Below, one piece after another: positions 56,665-64,000 of a DNA stretch of 64,000 bases (its first letter is position 1; every line of letters starts with the position of its first letter). Made by a program: the position numbers and the translations under genes. Origin of the DNA: Krasilnikovozyma curviuscula (lineage: Eukaryota > Basidiomycota > Tremellomycetes > Cystofilobasidiales > Mrakiaceae); NCBI GenBank assembly GCA_014825775.1, contig MVAQ01000043.1:49273-113272 (forward strand), given 5' to 3'. The notes beneath the pieces are model-generated. The model saw only the letters and a program-made list of their open reading frames with translations. It was not told the origin of the DNA and did not search any database.

Positions 56665-57172
56665 TGTTGATCTCGACTCAATGCATTGTCACTTTGATCA
56701 AATCGATGCTACCCAATCCGTTTAAGATGCCTTTTTTTACTGATGCTGAAGCCGACTTGCAAGCTTCAATCTGAAGCTGTGACCTCTCCTCTCGAAGACT
56801 GTCCCTCGGTGCTCTCACTTCCCGCGCGAAACCAAATCCTACGTTCCAGCGTTATGGCCCTGGGTTTGACGGTGTTTCAGAGATAATTTTCATTGAGTAC
56901 TTCATGTAACAGACAAGGTGTAGGTGTTTCTCAGACTTTCCTTGCTTTTTCCATTGGCGGAATGTCGCTCAAAGGCCGCTCGGTTAGTCGCTCTCCGGCG
57001 GGCGTCATTGATTTCTCATCCCTCCACCAATTGCGTTTTTTCTTCTACTTCATAATCAAGCTACACCAGATACTATCTACCCTCCTTGTCATTTCCACCC
57101 ACCGGAAGCCATTACTGAAAGCTCAACTACAACGAAATCAAACCATCGAAACTAAACTTACCATATTCCGTC
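56665..57172. other. Spacer between the tandem MDR reductases
   Basis: This 508-bp region is the 3' end of copy A and promoter of copy B. I see no remnant of a third copy or mobile element. Confidence 0.5.
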
Positions 57173-58657
57173 ATGCCAGCCACTATGAAAGCATACAGAT
57201 CAGTCTCTGAGTCAACAGTCCAGAAAGTCAATGATCTCTTCCATGGTCGTCCTTGGGTACGTTCAAGGAATCAAACTCATACTTTCTACCCTGGTCTAAT
57301 GGTGTCGCCAATGTTGATCGTCTCGTCCTTGCATGTCGCTCTTCTGTCAATCTAGGCTGGAAAGGGCCAGATCCAAGAGGTTGAAGTCCCTTCTTATGAA
57401 GCTAATGAGGTGCTCGTCAAGGTGCACTCGATTGCTTTGAATCCAACAGACTGGAGTGAGCTTAAACGAGGTATTTCGCAGACTCTACCCGAGTGTTTAC
57501 TGATGCGACACTTGTTTTTTCTCCCTCACCCCAGAGCACGTTGCCAACGTTTCTCCACCTGGGTCAACCATTGGGTGCGACTACTCAGGCGTTGTCGAAG
57601 AAGTTGGAACCGCCGTAACAAGCTTCAAGAAAGGCGACAAGATCGCTGGAGTCGTCCATGGGGGATTGTTCCCAAACAAAGGTGCATTTGCCGAGTACCT
57701 CAAAGTCCCAGCAGATTTGGCTTGGAAGATCCCCTCTGGTACCTCTTTTGAGGATGCGACCACTTTTGGAATCGGATTCATCACCGCTGCTCAGGTCTTG
57801 CTCCTCAACCTGGACGTACCTTATCCACCAGCTTCCCCTAAGAACCCACCTCAAGAGGTCAGTATATACTCGACAAGTTCTGGCCAACTCAAGTCTCGAG
57901 CTGCGCATCCTCTGACTGTATTTCTAATCTTCTTCAGATCCTCATTTACGCTGGTGCTACAAGTGTCGGACTCTTCGCTATCCAACTTGCCAAACTCGCC
58001 GGTTACACTGTCGTTACAACCTGTTCTCCGCACTCGAATGATCTCGTCAAATCTTACGGCGCGGACTTCACATACGACGTGAGTCTCTTCCCGATTATTC
58101 ATCTCAATCGTTGATTCAAACGTTCGTTTCGTTATCTTTAAGTACAAATCTCCATCTGTGGTTGACGACATAGTCGCTGCTCACCCAACCATTACTCGTG
58201 CGCTCGACGGTATCGCTGAAGGCAAGACGACCCAGATCTGCGCCGACGTGGTCGAGAAGAACGGCGGTGGACGTGTAGTGACGTTGCTACAGAACAAAAC
58301 TGAAAACACCCCAAAGGTCGAGATCAGGAACACGTTGGCGTACAATCTGCTTGGATGTGAGTTGCGTTCCACGTTGGTGTTGTGGTGATACCTACTCCTT
58401 CCGTTGACTGACATTTCCTTGGAATCTAAGCTGACTTCCAGTGGTTCCCACCTAATGGACCCAAATTCCCAGCAGATCTAGAACTTAGATCGAAGCTTGT
58501 CCAGTTCTACGCTGATTTGCCGACTTGGATCACTGACCTCGGCCTCAAAGGCAATCCAGTGGAAGTTCGACCTGGAGGGCTCGAGGGACTGGAAGCTGCG
58601 TTTGCTGATTTGCAGGGCGGTAAAGTCAGTGGCAAGAAGCTTGTACTGAATATTTAA
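57173..58657 (+). CDS. MDR-family enoyl-reductase-like protein, tandem copy B
   Basis: This is a paralogue of copy A with the same exon layout. It starts MPATMKAYRSVSESTVQKVN (ATG 57173) and shows ALNPTDWS/EHV (split by an intron), GSTIGCDYSGVVEEVGTAV, GDKIAGVVHGGLFPNKGAFA, LIYAGATSVGLFAIQLAKLA and YGADFTYDV. The end is GLEGLEAAFADLQGGKVSGK, with TAA at 58655-58657. The same zinc ligands are missing. The two copies diverge more in the 5' exons than in one downstream patch (see findings). The substrate is unknown. Confidence 0.82.
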
Positions 58658-59053
58658 GGGGAAAGTGACATCGTCTTAGTATAATTAGGTTTGAAGCTTG
58701 GAAGTTCCTTCCCAGACTGTTATTAACTCAACTTGACAATGAATGTGATCGATCCAGCAAGAGGGAGGGAAAGCTAATGGTCGAGTCAGTAGTCTATACA
58801 CTCTCGGGATTTAAATGTACAGCGATGCGAGTTCTGTTTCCGACAGCGACCAGACCGAAAGAAGGTCTCTTTCATAGCAACGAGTAAACCAACTTTCTCA
58901 TATGTTTGTATATTGGTCTCAAACTTAGAATAGGCATATGAGTACCCAGTCTCTGTCGCAGAGGTTCGCGATCTCACAGTCTCGCATTTCCTTCAACGGT
59001 CTGCGCTACAATTCTCTCACACCTGATGAAACCATCCTTACATCTGAAGGCTG
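58658..59053. other. Convergent intergenic region after copy B
   Basis: The 396 bases contain the 3' ends of copy B and of the minus-strand GLTSCR1-like gene. No additional gene or repeat was seen. Confidence 0.5.
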
Positions 59054-60484
59054 CTACGCAGTGGTGGAATTCGGTGTCGACGGATTGGATCCTGATGCAG
59101 GTACTGGTGCTGGTGTGTTTTTAGGTGCATTGAGTATCGCTGCCAGACCACCCAGCTGAGGTTTAGAGAGTTCAGCAAGAACAAGAGTCATGACAATGAA
59201 CTGGCCGCTGAATCTGATATTGGTAGCGACAAGAGGAATGACGGCTGTGGGGTCTGAGGGGTTGTTGGGGTCTGCGCCTATGATTCCTAGCTCAAGGAGG
59301 CGCGGGATGGTAGCGAGGTTGAGATTAATTGAAATGGGTCGATTCAGATCTATGGGCGGTGCTGGTGGTGGTGCTGTCTGTTGCTGCTGACCCGGCGGCG
59401 CCTGCTGCAAAGGTCGAGGCGGAGGTGGTCGCACATTCTGTGTCTGCCCTGGAGGTCGAGAAGTTCCAGTCGTCTGGGGTGGACGTTGTTGTGGAGGCCG
59501 GTACCCTTTGAGTATCTCAGCGTTTTCTTCCTTGATCGTTCTGATATTTTGCTTCAGATCGAACACTTCCTTGATTTCGTTTTCGATGAACGACCTAGAA
59601 AGTTGAATGAGATCTGCTGATCGAGATGCATGCTACAAACATTCGAAACAGCCATTTGCAGATAGCGTCAGTTTGTGACAAACTTTGATGAGAGGAATTA
59701 GGCGAGGTTCACTAACCATTCCTTCGCGCTTTCGCAAGCTATCAAATCTGCTCTTGAGACGAGCATGGCGTCTCGCGAAACCTAAAGCTTCTTTTAACTC
59801 TGTGATGCACAGTAGAATGATCAGAGATTCGTACTCGAAGGATAGCTTAAGCCCACGAGGCTTAACTTAATAAACTGGGTTTACCTTCTCGTTCTTCCTC
59901 CTCTTCCCAATCCCTTGCTCTGCCTTTCCCCTTTGACTTTGCTAGACGTTCTCGTTGAGGTAGAAGGTCTTCGTCTGGAACTTGAAAGATGTGGTAAGGA
60001 AGCATTCTCTTCACTACATCACGTCCATCGTTGAAGGGTGAAAGATCGGGGTAGCCCACCATATAGTGGTCTGTTGCTAAAGCTGCTTCGACCCTGCATG
60101 ATAAAAATCATGGTCAATTCAACACTCGACACAAGGGCCCATCGAATGGTCGTTTAAGCTCTCTCAAACGGTACGCCAGCAATTTTCTCACCTTCTCTTG
60201 TTACCTTCAATGATTCTCTTTTCTTCGGCCGTTCGAGGTATGACATCGTCTATTCGGATTTGAGCGGGGGCATTCTGTGCTATAGGTCTCTGCTGCGATC
60301 CAGATGCTGAAGCTGCTGCATTGGACGAAGGGCCTGCTTGCTGAGGAAGCGGTGGGACGTTTCTAGGTGGGACAGACTTTTTTGAAGGTGAAGGATGAGG
60401 CAAGCTCTTGATTTGATAGGTTGAGGGGTATATGGGTGGTGTTGGTTGAGGCTGAGAGGTAGAAGCCTCAGCCTTACTGTCCAT
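59054..60484 (-). CDS. GLTSCR1-like domain protein, possible SWI/SNF subunit
   Basis: This nuclear protein resembles the GLTSCR1/BICRA family of chromatin-remodelling subunits. It starts MDSKAEASTSQPQPTPPIYP (ATG 60484), with a disordered Pro/Ser/Ala-rich N-terminus, then DDVIPRTAEEKRIIEGNKRR. The recognised segment is ATDHYMVGYPDLSPFNDGRD followed by VVKRMLPYHIFQVPDEDL. This fits the family's 'pF.sl.Da..RLLPYHvfq' core. A coiled-coil-like middle (LGFARRHARLKSRFDSLRKR; SFIENEIKEVFDLKQNIRTI) and a Pro/Gln-rich linker precede a hydrophobic end: LNLATIPRLLELGIIGADPN and QFIVMTLVLAELSKP. The last exon ends in TAG 59054-59056. The family call rests on the short RMLPYH motif, so it is moderate. It is convergent with the reductase pair. 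Confidence 0.58.
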
Positions 60485-60740
60485 CTGTCGAAAGTTGGAC
60501 AGTCGACCAGATGGTGGCTGCGGCAAGAAAGACCAGCTTGAGAAAGAGAAATAATCTTCGCAACTTTCGTCAGTAGCCGTTGGCCGTTCAGGTGAATGCA
60601 AAAGAATGACATCAAAAAACTCTGTTGGTCACATTACGACGAGATGTACAGGTAGATTGTCATCAAAGGATGGAATGCGAAGTGGAAGGGTGTGACACTA
60701 AACAAAGCTAAGAAAGAACTTCCAAGATCTCCACCCCCCT

Positions 60741-63700
60741 CTAATCATCAGATTCACTAAGTCCCGAGTCAGACTCATCAGCGCCAAAGACTGTAGAAAG
60801 ATACAAAGCAAGACGTGAGCTGTCAGTAAAGATGCGCTGGGCGCCACGTAAACAACAGCAAAAAAGGGAGCTGACATGCGAAAGCGCGAGATTTCTCTTC
60901 TTCGGGTTGATGTTTGTGGTGGCTGGTGTTGTGATGATGGGAGCTCTGGTGCTTTCTCGTGCGAGAAAGGGGTCTCTGCACAGCGGTGTGGTGCTTGTTC
61001 GAGAGTGGACGAGGCGTCTTGACATCTTGAGGATGCTCGTCTGTTATTGGACGAGAAGGTGAAGAAATAGTGGAGGATGTTGGCGTTTCAATTGGTTCAC
61101 GCTGCCCTGTGCCTGGTATCCTGCTTCCATTCGCCCTCATGCTCTGTGGTGAATGGATATCGTCTCGCTCTCCGTTTCCGTCGATGTGCGAAATTGGAGA
61201 ATCTGTTAACACGCCTCCGGCATCAAGAAGAGCGGCCGTCATATGCCTGGAGTTTAGCTTGGGTGGTGCTGGGAAAGCTGAGACAAAACGATCAGGAGAC
61301 TCAACGCCGGACTTGTGGCTCTTCAATGACGAGTTGAAACCGTTCGAAAGAATAGGGAGTGACCCTGATATTGGAGAGACAGGCAGGTCAGTAGGCGGAG
61401 AAGACGGATTCATAGCTTCAGGTGGTGTGTTTGGAGTTGTTCCAGGCGCAGAAGAGCTGGAAGAAGACAAGTGTTCACTGTCAGCTGGGCATTGTAGGAT
61501 TTCTCAATGGACATCTTTTACTTACTCATCAATGTCAAACTTTCCGTCATCTTCATCGGCTTCTGTCTCAGCTACAGCATCTCCAGCAGCTCCAGCCTCC
61601 AATCTGGGATGAGCAGAAGAAGTCTGGGTAGCCGCTTCTTCCTCTGGAGATTCCTTCTGAGCAAAGTGTGGGGCGCTGGAAGCAACGGGTCTCTGACTCT
61701 GCTGCCCTTGTCTTCCTTCTTCAAGGATAACGAAAGATTTCTGCTTCTCTCGCTCATTCCATCGGAGGGTACGTTGGATCGCGTGGAACCAGTCGGTCGA
61801 TTGCTTGTCAGCGCAGACGGTTGGGAATGGGTAGCGGGAAGCGGTAACTTTGATGTGATCTCCCTCTTCAGAAAGATACAGAAAGATGAATAAAGTCAGT
61901 TGGTACGTTGAGAGAGAAATTGAAAGGACTCACGTTTAAGTTCCACTCGTCCTCTACCATCGAAACTAGCCCAAGCGGTACTTCTTGAGTTGTAAGGGAC
62001 ACAGATTCGGAGCTCCATACTGTCAGGAAGAAGCATTGGTCTGAACGATAATGTGTGTGGGCAGATAGGAGTGATGAGGATGGCTGGAATTTGAGGATGA
62101 ACAAGGGAACCACCAGCAGAGAGCTAAAGCGAAGGAGGCACATCAGTGAGAACTGCAGGAACATCAGATATACCGGACAGACTTACAGAATATGCGGTAG
62201 ATCCAGTTGGAGTAGATACAGTCAGGCCATCAGCTTGAACAGTGGTCATATGATGCTCATCACCTATATGAATACAGAATTTAGTTTAGGCCAGCCAGAG
62301 AAACATGAGAGAGGCGTGCAAAACTCACCGAACAACTCTAACAAACTGACATACGGACTGGGGCCTCTGTCAACCACCAAATCGTTCAACACTTCAAACG
62401 ACTCTACCGGTCTCGTCTTGAAGCACATAATCTCCTTCTCTTTCTGAGGTTTACCTTCCCAGTTGATACCATTGCTAGCAAACTGGCCGGCCCCGCCTCC
62501 CTCAAGCGCCTCCCAGCCCTTATCTCCGACCTGCTGCATCAAGATGTCTCCGTTGGCATTCTTGACGGCTTTAGGGGCGGTTGCATTATCGGGCGCAACG
62601 GCGCGGTAGACGGTGCAAGTAAATCGCATCCTTAAGTTCACGCGGACACCCCTGTCAATGACGTTGTCCATAACTTTGGCATAATCGTTGAAATCGACTG
62701 CAGGAGAACAAATTTCTCAATAAGAGATCATGGAACAGGTGACAAGATCACTCACAGTTTGTTAAGAAGCCAAGAGATCCAAGTGCAAAAGGAAGGACTG
62801 GTGGGACAATTCTTTGGAACAGCCATGACGTGAAAAGAACAGTTCCATCACCTCCAAGCTGCAATATTTCACCGTCAGAATTTAGGAATTAAAATATAGG
62901 AATAAGTCTGACTCACAGTGACGACGAAATCAAATAGATCGGGGCTCTTCGAACACATATCGCTCGTCCAGTACCTCAACTGACCCTCGCCACCTTGCTG
63001 GCTACTGCCACCGTCGCTCGAGAAGCCACTCATGGTGTTGACCGACGCAGAGGAGGAAGTACGGCGACGGTTGACTGGTACGCCGATCTGAGGGTATTCC
63101 TTGAGGATGCCTGCCGCATCAAAGCGTCGAGAATGGCGCAGCTGGGCATCGACGTAGCTACATACACAAAAATCAGTACAGATGGTGAGGGGGAACTGTA
63201 GATGAGACAAACTTACACTGTCATTCCTCGTTTGGACCCGTTTCCACCAGGAGGGCGAAGCATGAGGTAAAGCGCCAGTTCGCGAGTAAGCTTGATGAGC
63301 CTGTTGTCTCTGGCCTTTGTGACGATGAGGACGTTATGAATATGAGACCTGACTCTCGCTCGACCTAGTAAGCAAAATCAAGACGGTTAGGGATACCGAA
63401 GATGTATGGTAACAACTCTTTTTCGGGCCTTACCAAGCTGTTTGCTCATCTCTCTCACACCAACCGCCGTCTCCGCAAGCTGCCTCGTCAGACTTCCCGA
63501 ATCATCTTCGTCCTCATCATCGTCCACTGTCGTCATGCAGTCCTCATCATCCTCGTCGTCCCCTGCAAAGCTGAGTTGACTTTTGTTTCTCGTTCGAAGT
63601 GGTGGAGCACCACCACCACCCCCGCCAGCATGACTGCTGGCGCTACCACCACCGTGCATGTTAGCATCCTCCCTTCTTTGGATCCATTCAGACAGCGAAG

Positions 63701-64000
63701 CTCCCTTATCGAGCTGAGAGTGAATGAAGCAAGGCGACTTCTGTGCGAGCCCGACGTGCTCGTTCAAATGGTGGTGATTGCTGCTGGATCCGTTGTTTGG
63801 TCTACTACTTGAGCCAACACCATTGTTGCTGGTTGAGCGGTGTAGAGGCGAGGTGGGCGACGACGATGGTGGAGACGACGGATTTAGCTTGGTCAGAGGT
63901 TTGGGCAGAGGAGTCATTCGAGGGGGCGCTGGTCGAGCTGCTGCTGGACCTGAAGTATTTGGATCCGATGAAAGGGGAGCCTTGTTATTGGGTGTAGGAT
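60741..64000 (-). CDS. ATP-NAD kinase, 5' end outside the window
   Basis: It phosphorylates NAD to NADP, the source of cellular NADPH. The gene continues past the right edge; an ATG lies at 63917 but the frame stays open upstream to the edge. Catalytic motifs are [14 protein letters not shown] (near 62850), [26 protein letters not shown], the substrate motif [20 protein letters not shown], and [19 protein letters not shown]. The N-terminal region is disordered with Gly, His, Asn and Asp runs (63400-63900). The C-terminus adds a long Ser/Pro-rich extension (60870-61480) that ends in a small acidic exon, [17 protein letters not shown] 60741-60743. This is much longer than typical NAD kinases, as in yeast Utr1/Yef1-type fungal enzymes. 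Confidence 0.9.

Noticed and set aside
1..64000. Transposons, CRISPR arrays, prophage or viral remnants
   Set aside because: No transposase, reverse transcriptase, integrase, terminal repeats or regular spaced repeats were seen. Repeats found are short tandem units within genes.

Overview
The window looks like nuclear DNA of a basidiomycete yeast-like fungus, most likely a tremellomycete (Cryptococcus/Kwoniella type). Genes are closely packed on both strands and almost every one is interrupted by many short (about 50-70 nt) GT...AG introns with CTGAC/CTAAC-like branch sites. The gene set is typically fungal: Zn2Cys6 regulators, a plasma-membrane H+-ATPase, an RTA1-like protein and an OHCU decarboxylase. 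I support 25 protein-coding genes; the first and last run off the window edges. I found no rRNA, tRNA, transposon, CRISPR array or viral remnant. Gene models come from joining translated exons by eye, so outer limits are firmer than some internal splice sites.

Layout. 1-8 kb: the 3' part of a Zn-cluster-type regulator (+), then exosome subunit SKI6/RRP41 (-) and the five-RRM nucleolar protein NOP4 (+) sharing a 189-bp divergent promoter, then OHCU decarboxylase (URO3). 8-16 kb: a membrane-anchored AIF/FSP1-like oxidoreductase (-), a gamma-tubulin complex protein (-) and a divergent serine carboxypeptidase (+). 16-25 kb: XPF/RAD1 nuclease (+), an MFS transporter (-) and NudC (-). 25-33 kb: a SAC2/INPP5F-like phosphoinositide phosphatase, a zinc alcohol dehydrogenase and an NmrA-like reductase (all +). 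33-41 kb: an RTA1-like membrane protein, the H+-ATPase PMA1 and the NatB catalytic subunit NAA20 (all -). 41-52 kb: EF-hand mitochondrial glycerol-3-phosphate dehydrogenase GUT2 (+), a complete Zn2Cys6 regulator (-), then 3-methyladenine DNA glycosylase MAG1 (-) and a PPxY arrestin (+) sharing a 187-bp divergent promoter. 52-64 kb: an orphan Ser/Pro-rich protein (+), a tandem pair of MDR-type reductases (+), a GLTSCR1-like protein (-) and NAD kinase (-).

This is ordinary eukaryotic gene order, not a pathway cluster. The clearest functional pairing is SKI6 with NOP4, both needed for rRNA processing. Two DNA-repair genes (XPF, MAG1) and several redox enzymes occur but are not organised together. 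I did not find a convincing new multi-gene system. The most interesting features lie within proteins: charged insertions in the actuator domain of PMA1 and in NAA20, loss of two substrate-recognition residues in the carboxypeptidase, retained EF-hands in GUT2, a long insertion in MAG1, and a patch of unusually high identity between the tandem reductases.
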